33,098 nt of DNA from Thiorhodococcus mannitoliphagus (GTDB lineage Bacteria; Pseudomonadota; Gammaproteobacteria; Chromatiales; Chromatiaceae), in the NCBI RefSeq assembly GCF_010915725.1, contig NZ_JAAIJR010000059.1, positions 1 to 33,098 of the forward strand, read 5' to 3'. Under the pieces are notes generated by a model, which had not been told where the DNA came from, did not search any database, and worked only from the letters and a program-made list of their open reading frames with translations. The translations under genes were made by a program, and so were the position numbers. This document shows positions 26,363 through 33,098 of this stretch, piece by piece (within the stretch, counting starts at the first letter, position 1; each line of letters opens with the position of its first letter).

Positions 26363-26384
26363 TTGACCCGCGCCCGCGGGTCAA
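26363..26384. other. Perfect 22-base palindrome
   Basis: The arm TTGACCCGCG and its exact complement are separated by two bases, between petC and sspA. It could be a protein-binding dyad or part of the petC transcript end. There is no T-run. The remainder of the 611-base petC-sspA gap apart from this and the element at 26503-26670 shows no gene. Confidence 0.5.
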
Positions 26385-26502
26385 TGCCCGATTCTGGAGC
26401 ATCAAAGCAGTCAGCTCGATTGGGGAGTGCGGCTTCTTCGCCTGGCTTGCCTTCGTGCCGGCGTCTGGTGCTTTTCGTTGGCGCGTGTGGCCAAACGCCA
26501 GG

Positions 26503-26670
26503 CTAGGAGCCTGTCCGACTTGGGGGGATCGAAGCGAGGAAGTGGGAGAGCGAGGCCATTTCGTTCCGGTTTTGAGGCGCATAGTGGTTCTATGTAACGA
26601 AAAAGCGGGGCGAAAGGGACCGTTCTCCCGATTCCGCAGCCGATTCATCCTAAGTCGGACAGGCTCCTAG
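26503..26670. repeat. 168-bp MITE-like element with perfect 19-bp inverted ends
   Basis: CTAGGAGCCTGTCCGACTT (26503-26521) is repeated as its exact reverse complement at 26652-26670. The 130 bases between hold no credible gene, but contain GGCGCATAGTGGTTCTATGT. Long perfect terminal repeats, small size and absence of a transposase point to a non-autonomous transposable element. I found no clear target duplication beyond the ends. Confidence 0.75.
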
Positions 26671-26921
26671 TCGTGCTTTGCCGGCTCTATCAGTCGAATG
26701 TCCCGTACAAGTCGCAACCACCGGGTATACTTGCCGGGTGGATGTTTGGCGCGTCCTCGCTCCATCTTGACTTTCCGCAATGGCTCACCTGCTGCCCCGT
26801 AGCCGTGATTGCTGGCGGTAAGCGAGCTGGGTGATGATGGAATGTCGGCTCGGAAGAGTCGATGACGGTAATTTTCAAGAGCCCTGCCGGGCTCCGCCCA
26901 GGTGCTGGAGAGGGGGAAGAA

Positions 26922-27557
26922 ATGGCAGAGGCCGCTAGCAGACGAGCAGTGATGACCCTATTTTCCGACCCTACTTGCCCTTATTGCCACCGTGTGCGCA
27001 TGGTGCTCGCAGAGAAGGGGATCTCGGTTGACGTCGTCGATGTGGACGCCCATGCGCTCCCGGACGAGGTCATGGACTTCAACCCCTATGGCACGGTGCC
27101 GACATTCGTCGACCGCGAGCTGAGGCTCTATGAGTCACGGATCATCATGGAATACCTTGATGAGCGTTTTCCTCATCCTCCGCTCCTGCCGGTCGATCCG
27201 GTCTCGCGTGCCAATGCCCGCCTCTATATGTATCGGATCGATCGCGACTGGTACAGGCTTATGGGGCGCATCCTCAAGGGCGAGGGCGACGACGTCGAGC
27301 AGGCGCGCAAGGAGCTGCGTGAGAGTCTGGTCGTGACCGCGCCTGTTTTCGGTGTGCACCCCTTCTTCATGAGTGAGGAGTTCTCTCTCGTCGACTGCTG
27401 TGTCGCCCCCTTGCTCTGGCGGTTGCCGGTGCTTGGGGTTGAGCTTCCCCCGCAGGCGGACGCGATCCGTGTCTACATGAAGCGTATCTTTACCTGGGAC
27501 GCCTTCCGGCAGAGCCTGACCGAGGCCGAGAAGGAGATGATCGTGGACGTCGGCTGA
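26922..27557 (+). CDS. sspA: Stringent starvation protein A
   Basis: RNA-polymerase-associated protein of the glutathione-S-transferase fold, 211 residues, influencing transcription in starvation and acid stress. The start at 26922 has an AGAGGGGGAAG site; the ATG at 26862 would add 20 unrelated residues. The thioredoxin-like N-terminal domain (about 10-88) has LFSDPTCPYCHRVRMVLAEKG, with a CPYC pair at 19-22, and NPYGTVPTFVDRELRLYESRIIMEYLDERFPHPPL-type GST segments. The C-terminal helical domain follows. It precedes sspB with a one-base stop/start overlap, and petABC-sspAB is a conserved gammaproteobacterial order. Confidence 0.94.
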   Translation: MAEAASRRAVMTLFSDPTCPYCHRVRMVLAEKGISVDVVDVDAHALPDEVMDFNPYGTVPTFVDRELRLYESRIIMEYLDERFPHPPLLPVDPVSRANARLYMYRIDRDWYRLMGRILKGEGDDVEQARKELRESLVVTAPVFGVHPFFMSEEFSLVDCCVAPLLWRLPVLGVELPPQADAIRVYMKRIFTWDAFRQSLTEAEKEMIVDVG

Positions 27558-28048
27558 TGGACCATAACGCTGACAACATGACTTCCAGCAAGCCCTATCT
27601 CATCCGGGCGATCTACGAGTGGATCCTCGACAATGGTCTGACGCCACATCTTGTGGTCGATGCGGAGTATCCGGGCGCTCAGGTGCCGGTGGAGTTCATC
27701 GACGATGGGCGCATCGTGCTCAATATCGCGCCCAGTGCGGTGAAAGGGCTGGTTATCGGTAACGACTGGATCCAGTTCAATGCGCGCTTCAGCGGCGTTG
27801 CGCGTGAGGTCATGGTCCCGAGCGAGGCTGCACTAGGGGTCTTTACCCGCGAGAACGGGCAGGGCATGGTCTTTCCTGAGCCTAGCTATCCGGACTCCGA
27901 GTCTGTGAGCGAGGACGCAGCCTCACGTCCCAAGCTGCGGCCATTGACGAGTGGGCCAGAGGCCTCCTCCGGGGAGGGACCCAGCCCAGCCGCTCCGCGC
28001 GGCAAGGGGAAGGGCAAAGGCGGCCCGACACTCAAGGTCGTCAAGTAG
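27557..28048 (+). CDS. sspB: ClpXP protease specificity-enhancing factor SspB
   Basis: Adaptor delivering ssrA-tagged proteins to ClpXP, 163 residues. The ATG at 27557 overlaps the sspA stop. The folded domain (about 10-115) matches SspB: PYLIRAIYEWILDNGLTPHL, VPVEFIDDGRIVLNIAPSAV, WIQFNARFSGVAREVMVP. A flexible Pro/Gly/Ser-rich linker (about 116-155) ends in PTLKVVK (157-163), the short ClpX-docking motif equivalent to the family tail. All expected parts are present. Confidence 0.95.
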   Translation: MDHNADNMTSSKPYLIRAIYEWILDNGLTPHLVVDAEYPGAQVPVEFIDDGRIVLNIAPSAVKGLVIGNDWIQFNARFSGVAREVMVPSEAALGVFTRENGQGMVFPEPSYPDSESVSEDAASRPKLRPLTSGPEASSGEGPSPAAPRGKGKGKGGPTLKVVK

Positions 28049-28068
28049 TCGCTGAGGCGCGCGAGTGA

Positions 28069-28383
28069 TCAGGCGTCGCCGACGTCTGTGGGCAGTCCGA
28101 AGCTCAGTTCCTCGACACTCAAGCCGCGCATGACGACATAGCCGCTTTGTCGGCCGACTCCCTCTTCGCTGAACTCGAAACGGTAGGCACGGCGGATGCG
28201 CACACCCTCGGACCGCCAGGCGAGACCGAGCCGACGCAGTGCAACGGCTTGATCGAGAAATTGAAGCTGCCTTTGCTTGCAGGCAGCCACGCAGACGCCG
28301 ATTGCGATTTCTCGCGCACGTAAGCTGTCCAGCCAGAACCAGCCAAGGAGCAGCAAGAGGAGGATGGCGAGCAGATTGTCCAT
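28069..28383 (-). CDS. DUF3301 domain-containing membrane protein
   Basis: Small protein of 104 residues with one N-terminal membrane helix (LLAILLLLLLGWFWLDSLRARE, about 3-20) and a soluble domain of DUF3301 type. The pattern is A-x-x-x-C-x-x-x-x-x-Q-L-Q-F-L-D-x-x-V-A-L, followed by RRAYRFEFSEEGVGRQSGYVVM. The start at 28383 is the first ATG giving the anchor at the N-terminus; a longer in-frame ATG at 28539 would cover the divergent lipoprotein gene. Function is unknown. Its end is 20 bases from the convergent sspB stop. Confidence 0.82.
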   Translation of the reverse strand: MDNLLAILLLLLLGWFWLDSLRAREIAIGVCVAACKQRQLQFLDQAVALRRLGLAWRSEGVRIRRAYRFEFSEEGVGRQSGYVVMRGLSVEELSFGLPTDVGDA

Positions 28384-28419
28384 GGGGTTACTTCTGGGGT
28401 TGATGCTTGGTGGTCGCCG

Positions 28420-28728
28420 ATGAGCCTCTGTGCGCTGCGATGGGGCTTCGCTTTGGCTGGGCTGCTCGGCGCTCTCTTGAGTGGCTGCGACCGCCCGAAA
28501 ACGCCAGTTTCGCCCCAATCTGATGTGGCCGTCGGCCAACCGATTAGGGTGATCGCCGGCGATTCGCTATCGCTCGAGATCAGACGTATCAAGGATCTGC
28601 TGCTGGCGGATCAGGTGGTTGAGGCGCAACATGCCCTGCTGAGCCTCAAAGGCAGTCGGGCGACGCTGCCGGCTGAACGCCAAGTCGAGATCGACCGACT
28701 CGAAGCGCTCTTTGCTGCAGTGCGCTGA
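28420..28728 (+). CDS. Putative small lipoprotein
   Basis: Protein of 102 residues with a type II signal peptide: MSLCALRWGFALAGLLGALLSGC, lipobox LLSGC with Cys23 as the lipidated residue. The mature part is short and helical (SLSLEIRRIKDLLLADQVVEAQHALLSLKG), resembling a single helical-repeat motif. It is divergent from the DUF3301 gene, 36 bases apart. No family is recognised. The ribosome site is weak. Confidence 0.6.
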   Translation: MSLCALRWGFALAGLLGALLSGCDRPKTPVSPQSDVAVGQPIRVIAGDSLSLEIRRIKDLLLADQVVEAQHALLSLKGSRATLPAERQVEIDRLEALFAAVR

Positions 28729-28755
28729 GGCATCGGCGCACTCGACTGCATGGTC

Positions 28756-29202
28756 CTAATCGAACTTGGGCAGGCCGGATTCAAGCCACCACTTCTTTTC
28801 TTCTTCGTCGTAGCGCCAGATTTGGCGATCGGTCAACGTCTTTACGACCTGTTTGTCCTCATGCAGATACTCGATCTTGACGAGCTGCATGGCCGTATTG
28901 CTGTCCTTTTTGGCAATGGGCGACTGCACCACGTCATATCCTGTCAAACGGATACCTTCCAGGTTGGCGGGTAGCTCGCGGTTTTTCCGTTTCTCAGGAT
29001 CCACGAAGCCGAAAGCGTTCTCGAAATAGCCCCAGCGCAGCGCGCTTTGATAGCCATTGGTCGCGTTCTGTAGAGTCACTGCCATCTTGTCCTTCTTGAT
29101 GGAGCCGCAGCCGGAAAGCATGCCAGTTACAAGGAGGGCGAGGACTATGACGACAGGCATCGTTCGATACCCATGAGCGGAGCGACTGGCTGACGGATTC
29201 AT
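28756..29202 (-). CDS. Putative lipoprotein, conserved unknown
   Basis: Protein of 148 residues. The start at 29202 is supported by AAGGACAAG; a further in-frame ATG at 29268 adds 22 residues. A signal with lipobox LSGC (around residue 28-31) follows TMPVVIVLALLVTGM. The mature domain is compact and aromatic (GYQSALRWGYFENAFGFVDPEKR, then QIWRYDEEEKKWWLESGLPKFD), an alpha/beta NTF2-like outline such as occurs in small envelope proteins. No named function. It is convergent with the small lipoprotein gene. Confidence 0.72.
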   Translation of the reverse strand: MNPSASRSAHGYRTMPVVIVLALLVTGMLSGCGSIKKDKMAVTLQNATNGYQSALRWGYFENAFGFVDPEKRKNRELPANLEGIRLTGYDVVQSPIAKKDSNTAMQLVKIEYLHEDKQVVKTLTDRQIWRYDEEEKKWWLESGLPKFD

Positions 29203-29548
29203 GATCTTGTCCTTGTGTCCTTGAGGGCTTAGGTGGCTGCGGCCGAATGATAAGGCGATTTCTGTCAAAGCTCATACCCGCTGAGCTGTCTCGAGCCCCG
29301 CCTTGCGTGTCGCCGCGGCGGTCACCGAGCTCGGCGATGCCCCAGCCGGTGCTCCTTGAAGGCAAACCTCGATCCGGTGCCATCTGTTCTGAGATTTTCC
29401 GACAATTGCCTGAGTGCTCGAAAATGACTTGGCTTGGAGGCCGTTTCTCGCGCTCTTTGCTGATTGCGCCCTCCGCCGGGATTCAATCAGAGTCCAGCTA
29501 GGGTATCATGCCGCTCTTTTGCCAACTCTGGTCGACGACGAGAGCCCA

Positions 29549-30754
29549 ATGGTCGAGCCACTAGAGCCACAACGCGAGCTGCTGCTGGACGGCGGTGTCG
29601 AAGTGACCCTCCTCGGGACCGCGCATGTCTCGCGCGCCAGCGCTGAGCAGGTCCGCAAGCTGATTGAGACGGGCGAGTACGACGCCGTCGCGGTCGAGCT
29701 ATGCCGTAGCCGCTTCAATGCCTTGATGGATCCCAAGTCCCTCTCGCAGATGGACCTCTTTTCCGTCATTCGGCAAAACCGCGTCTACATGGTGGTCGCG
29801 AATCTCGCCTTGTCGGCCTACCAACAGCGCCTTGCCGACCAGTTCGGCATCGAGCCGGGCGCCGAGCAGCGGACCGCGCTGCGCCTCGCCAAGGAGCGCG
29901 ATCTGCCGATCATGCTGATCGATCGCGAGATCGGTATCACCCTGAAGCGCATCTCCGGCAACCTGGGATGGTGGAAGCGTTACAGTCTCTTTGCTGGGCT
30001 GCTGACCGCCATGGTGACCTCGGACGAGGTGACGGAGGATGAGATCGAGCGGCTCAAGGAGGGCGACGTGCTCGAGACGACCTTCGCGGAGTTTGCCGCC
30101 GATCGCGGTGATCTCTATGCCCCCTTGATCGCGGAGCGCGACCGCTATATGGCTGCCAAGCTGGCCCGCGAGGCCACGCGCATCGGCGCCAAGCGCGTTC
30201 TCGTGGTGGTCGGGGTCGGGCACCTCAGAGGCATTGCCGAGCACCTGTCGCGTGTCCAAAGCGAGCCGGCGGCGGTGCTGCGGGAGCTGGAGGAGATTCC
30301 GCCGCCGAGCAAGTGGCCGAGTCTCCTGGCGTGGGGACTCATGCTCCTGATCCTGGCGGGCTTCGGCTATGGCTTTGCGATGGGGCCGGAGATCGGATTG
30401 GATCTTCTGCTGTCCTGGGTCGTGATCACCGGAGGTCTCTCGGCTGTGGGCACCCTGCTGGCCGCCGGCCATCCGCTGACCATTGTCTCGGCCTTTCTTG
30501 CGGCCCCGCTCACCACCTTGAATCCAACCATCGGGGCTGGAATGGTCACGGGCGCCGTCGAACTCTACCTGCGCAAGCCCAGTGTCGGGGATTTCAGTCG
30601 GTTGAGGGCGGATGTCGCGACATGGCGCGGCTGGTGGCGCAACCGCGTGTCCCGCGTCCTCGTGGTCTTCCTGCTGAGCAGTCTTGGCGCGGGTATCGGT
30701 ACCTATGTTGCCGGTTTCAAGATCGTGGATACGCTGTTCCAAGTCTCTGGCTAG
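29549..30754 (+). CDS. TraB family membrane protein
   Basis: Protein of 401 residues related to the TraB/PrgY family, named from an enterococcal pheromone-shutdown protein; cellular role in proteobacteria unknown. The start at 29549 gives the conserved VTLLGTAHVSRASAEQV N-terminus; in-frame ATG at 29414 would add 45 poorly conserved residues. Family residues GTAHVS and VAVELCRSRF near the N-terminus, then VVVGVGHLRGI near 230 (metal-binding-like His/Glu set). The C-terminal third has several membrane helices (WGLMLLILAGFGYGFAMG, LLLSWVVITGGLSAVG, VLVVFLLSSLGAGIGTYVAG). Its stop overlaps the convergent esterase stop by four bases. Confidence 0.88.
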   Translation: MVEPLEPQRELLLDGGVEVTLLGTAHVSRASAEQVRKLIETGEYDAVAVELCRSRFNALMDPKSLSQMDLFSVIRQNRVYMVVANLALSAYQQRLADQFGIEPGAEQRTALRLAKERDLPIMLIDREIGITLKRISGNLGWWKRYSLFAGLLTAMVTSDEVTEDEIERLKEGDVLETTFAEFAADRGDLYAPLIAERDRYMAAKLAREATRIGAKRVLVVVGVGHLRGIAEHLSRVQSEPAAVLRELEEIPPPSKWPSLLAWGLMLLILAGFGYGFAMGPEIGLDLLLSWVVITGGLSAVGTLLAAGHPLTIVSAFLAAPLTTLNPTIGAGMVTGAVELYLRKPSVGDFSRLRADVATWRGWWRNRVSRVLVVFLLSSLGAGIGTYVAGFKIVDTLFQVSG

Positions 30755-31314
30755 CCCAGAGGCGCACGCGAGGGGCCAGGGCTGAGGTCCGCGCGCTCGA
30801 GCAGATGGGTGCGGATGACTTCGATGGCCGCGTCCATGTGCTGAAAGGCATGGTCGCCACCCTGCCAAATGAAAAGCCGGCCGCAGTCGGAGTAGATGCG
30901 CTCGGCGATGCGATAGTCGATCACTTCGTCTCCGGTGTTGAGGAAGAGCGTCGTTGCTATGCCGTCGCACGGCTGGTCGATCCCATAGGCTCGCGTCTTT
31001 TGAATCGTCGCCTCGTCTAGACCGACGTTGGTCAGCGTCCAGGGGGTCAGCGCAGGGTTGATCATGAAGAGGTGCGAGAGCGCGAAATGTCGCGCGATGT
31101 ACTGACCATAGAATCCTCCCATCGAGCTTCCAACCACTGCGGGATTGGTGTCGCCGAGTCCAGCGAAGTAGTCCATGAGGCATTCCACCGCAGCGTCCGG
31201 CTGATGCGCGGGGTAGTCGACGGCGCGTACCTCCAAGGGGGCGAGGCGAGTGCGCAGGAGTGCTCCCTTGAGCGAGCGGCTTGAGCTATAGAGGCCGTGG
31301 AGGTAGATGAGCAT
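30751..31314 (-). CDS. YqiA/YcfP family alpha/beta-hydrolase (esterase)
   Basis: Predicted small esterase of 187 residues. The oxyanion segment YLHGLYSSSRS is at the N-terminus, the nucleophile elbow GSSMGG has Ser64, an acidic candidate is in NTGDEVIDY and the histidine in GGDHAFQH. All three triad members are in order. Natural substrate unknown; family members hydrolyse short acyl esters. It lies 19 bases downstream of the 343-residue gene, on the same strand, so they are probably co-transcribed. Confidence 0.9.
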   Translation of the reverse strand: MLIYLHGLYSSSRSLKGALLRTRLAPLEVRAVDYPAHQPDAAVECLMDYFAGLGDTNPAVVGSSMGGFYGQYIARHFALSHLFMINPALTPWTLTNVGLDEATIQKTRAYGIDQPCDGIATTLFLNTGDEVIDYRIAERIYSDCGRLFIWQGGDHAFQHMDAAIEVIRTHLLERADLSPGPSRAPLG

Positions 31315-31333
31315 GGCGGCAGCTGTCGCGGCA

Positions 31334-32365
31334 CTAGGCCGACGAGCCCCCCTGTGGTGGGCGTTGGGTTTGGGCGCGCTTGGCGTCGATGTAGGTTCGC
31401 TTGAACTGTTGGCAGCGGTCGATGAACTCCCGCATGCTCTTAGGCATGGGGACGCGGGCGCGCACCAGGTGGCTCACCAGATCCGTGCCTTCGCGCAGCA
31501 GGCGCGTCCCTTCCACCGCTTCGCGGACGTCGGTCGCGTCGTGGAGACTGGGTAGGGCAGGGTCGTAGTTGCTGACCCGCTCGCTGGCGACCACATAAGC
31601 GGGCCAGACATCGAAGACCGCCGGATCTGTCCTCAAGATTTCACACTTGCGCTTTGCCGCTTCGACTAACTCGTCGAGGCGGGGTGCGATGTTGCGTATC
31701 TGTCGGCTCTCGGCAAAGGTGTCTTTTATGGCCGAGGCGATGCGGTCGATGTCCTGCATGGTCATGGCGATCTTCAGGTAGCGACTCGCATAGAAGGCCT
31801 CAATCGGCATCGAAAATGCCTTGAAGGGCTCGCCCCAGAGTTCGTCGATCCCTTCATCGCCGCCGCGATGCCGCACCATCTTGCCCAGCTCGAGCGCCTC
31901 AATGAGGCAGTGGCCGCACTCGCGCATCAGGCTGTGGTCCGGGCCGATCTCCACCCCGGCGGTCTGCAGGTCCACCAAACTGTGGAAGATGTCTGCAGCA
32001 CGATTGAAGAGCGCGCCCGCCAGCATGGCCCCATTGACCCGCTTGCGTTCGGTATCGGTCTCGGCTTCATAGGCCTCGCGCGCCTCCTTCAGGCGTGTGC
32101 CTGGGATGTTGATGCCATGCTCGACGTGGTTGAAGAGGCGTCGCGTTAGCGCCTGGATGAGCTGCCGACGCACGTCGAAGCTGTCCTGCGGGGGATCGTA
32201 ATACTTGATCCAGTACCCATCGTAGTAGATACGTGTTTGGCCTTCGAAGTCGCGCTTCGTGCCGTTGACTGGAGACTGATACATGCTGAGCATCAATGTC
32301 CGTAGCTGTGGATGGGACTTGATCTGAAGACCAGGATGCGTCCGTCGAGGTCCAGGATCGGCCAT
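31334..32365 (-). CDS. Conserved hypothetical 343-residue protein
   Basis: Soluble, helix-rich protein that I do not recognise. The start at 32365 has an AGGAA site six bases away; alternatives at 32293 or 32284 are possible, since the region after MLSMYQSPVNG looks more structured. Notable segments are RIYYDGYWIKYYDPPQDSF (an ordered aromatic patch), NHVEHGINIPGTRLKEAREAY, RECGHCLIEALELGKMVRHR with a Cys-x-His-Cys set, and a Gln/Lys/Arg-rich C-terminus. No signal peptide or membrane helix. It precedes the esterase gene, with which it is likely linked. Confidence 0.7.
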   Translation of the reverse strand: MADPGPRRTHPGLQIKSHPQLRTLMLSMYQSPVNGTKRDFEGQTRIYYDGYWIKYYDPPQDSFDVRRQLIQALTRRLFNHVEHGINIPGTRLKEAREAYEAETDTERKRVNGAMLAGALFNRAADIFHSLVDLQTAGVEIGPDHSLMRECGHCLIEALELGKMVRHRGGDEGIDELWGEPFKAFSMPIEAFYASRYLKIAMTMQDIDRIASAIKDTFAESRQIRNIAPRLDELVEAAKRKCEILRTDPAVFDVWPAYVVASERVSNYDPALPSLHDATDVREAVEGTRLLREGTDLVSHLVRARVPMPKSMREFIDRCQQFKRTYIDAKRAQTQRPPQGGSSA

Positions 32366-32466
32366 CGCTCGTTCCTGGAACTCATCTCTTGAGATCGATC
32401 ACCGGCTAGGCTTGGGGGCATACTAGAATCAGGGGCCGTGATCAAAACTCAGCTAGGTGATTGAGC

Positions 32467-33098
32467 ATGCTTACGAAGGACCAGTTTACCGCGATTGTCA
32501 TGGCGCTCGTCGTCTGGGGATTCGCCGGGGCCTTGTTTGGTGCCTTGTTTGCCGGACTATACCAGGTGCTTGTGGTGCTGGGTCTGACTGGATGGCAGCC
32601 TCTGGTGATTGCCGCGGCGGCGGCGGCCATGACGACCTCGGCATTTTATAGCGCGATGCCGGTTGCCCTGGTAGGTGCCATGGCAGGCGTGCTGGCCTCC
32701 ATTGGTTATTTGATTGCGACGGGTCAACAAGTTCAGCTCATGGCGATTGTCGGCATTGCCGCCATTGTGGGGGTGATTGCCGGCGGCTTCCATTCCTGGA
32801 TCGCCAAGAGCGGGAGCCGCCCCTTGGCGGAGACCTTGACCGGACTCCTGGCTGGCTTGCTCGCCGGCGCGGTGCTCGCGCTTGTGCTCGATGTTCTCGG
32901 CCAGCGCGTTGGGATGTTCGTGCTCGCGGCGGGTGTTGTGGCCTTGGTCGGGACCTTTTTTCAGGTGTCGGAGCGCTGGCTGGTTGGCCGCAGTCTGAGG
33001 TGGTTGCCGGATGCCTTGTCCGCGCCTGTCGTCGCCGGCCTTATCGCCGCCGTGGTTGCAGCGAGCATTTGGATCCTTGGGGGGACAACCTCCGCGAT
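32467..33098 (+). CDS. Multi-pass membrane protein, 3'-truncated by window end
   Basis: Open from ATG 32467 to the last base without a stop (210 codons seen). An AGGTGA site lies 11 bases upstream. The product is strongly hydrophobic and Ala/Gly-rich, with about six membrane helices (for example VMALVVWGFAGALFGALFAG, LVIAAAAAAMTTSAFYSA, LMAIVGIAAIVGVIAGG, FVLAAGVVALVGTFFQ). Between some helices lie short basic loops (KSGSRPLAE). No family is recognised. It is divergent from the 343-residue gene; the intergenic TAGAAT at 32424-32429 may be its -10. Confidence 0.75.
   Translation, partial: MLTKDQFTAIVMALVVWGFAGALFGALFAGLYQVLVVLGLTGWQPLVIAAAAAAMTTSAFYSAMPVALVGAMAGVLASIGYLIATGQQVQLMAIVGIAAIVGVIAGGFHSWIAKSGSRPLAETLTGLLAGLLAGAVLALVLDVLGQRVGMFVLAAGVVALVGTFFQVSERWLVGRSLRWLPDALSAPVVAGLIAAVVAASIWILGGTTSA

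Noticed and set aside
26350-26670. 106-codon plus-strand frame after petC
   Set aside because: It runs through the palindrome and the inverted-repeat element, has no good ribosome site and no family likeness.
29699-31183. 494-codon minus-strand open frame opposite the TraB-like gene
   Set aside because: It spans a convergent junction and reads through two real genes; no recognisable domain.

Overview
The window looks like chromosomal DNA of a purple sulfur gammaproteobacterium (Chromatiaceae, Allochromatium/Thiocystis/Thiocapsa type). The best evidence is the class III polyhydroxyalkanoate (PHA) locus: a 355-residue PhaC with its PhaE partner, divergent from phaA-phaR-phaP-phaB, closely resembling as I recall it the Allochromatium vinosum arrangement. 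High GC, a gammaproteobacterial petABC-sspA-sspB block and the ubiK/comM-glnK-amtB neighbourhood agree. Genus cannot be fixed from sequence reading alone. The first ~120 bases are homopolymer-rich and look like a poor contig end.

Layout: (1) 146-2612, minus strand: TorF-like porin, glnK, amtB (ammonium uptake and its PII regulator). (2) 3017-7728, plus: ubiK, comM/yifB, an ABC-F ATPase, a DUF2939 protein and a 97-residue orphan. (3) 7927-10431, plus: glycogen phosphorylase. (4) 10756-13041, minus: thiC under a TPP riboswitch. (5) 13136-15842, plus: a four-domain signalling protein (REC-REC-GGDEF-EAL) in which the catalytic motifs look lost, overlapping a zinc-ribbon gene. (6) 16095-21987: the PHA locus. 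(7) 22785-28048, plus: Nif3-like protein, cytochrome bc1 (petABC), sspA, sspB. (8) 28069-33098: small envelope proteins, a TraB-like membrane protein, a YqiA-type esterase, a conserved unknown and a membrane protein cut by the window end.

The PHA genes form one functional unit. PhaA condenses acetyl-CoA, PhaB reduces acetoacetyl-CoA, PhaEC polymerises, PhaP coats the granule and PhaR is the expected repressor. TGC-rich palindromic sites sharing the core TGCACTGCA lie on the promoter-like sequences of both phaEC/phaA and phaP, and suggest the PhaR operators. Glycogen phosphorylase adds a second carbon-reserve function, while glnK-amtB reports nitrogen state.

The intergenic DNA is rich in small non-coding repeats: three copies of a ~107-bp palindromic element (4814, 7741, 22361), a 168-bp element with perfect 19-bp terminal inverted repeats (26503), a nested inverted repeat (15876-16024) and several short tandem arrays. 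I see no rRNA, tRNA, CRISPR array, prophage or complete insertion sequence. The most unusual coding item is the apparently non-catalytic REC-REC-GGDEF-EAL protein with its coupled zinc-ribbon partner.
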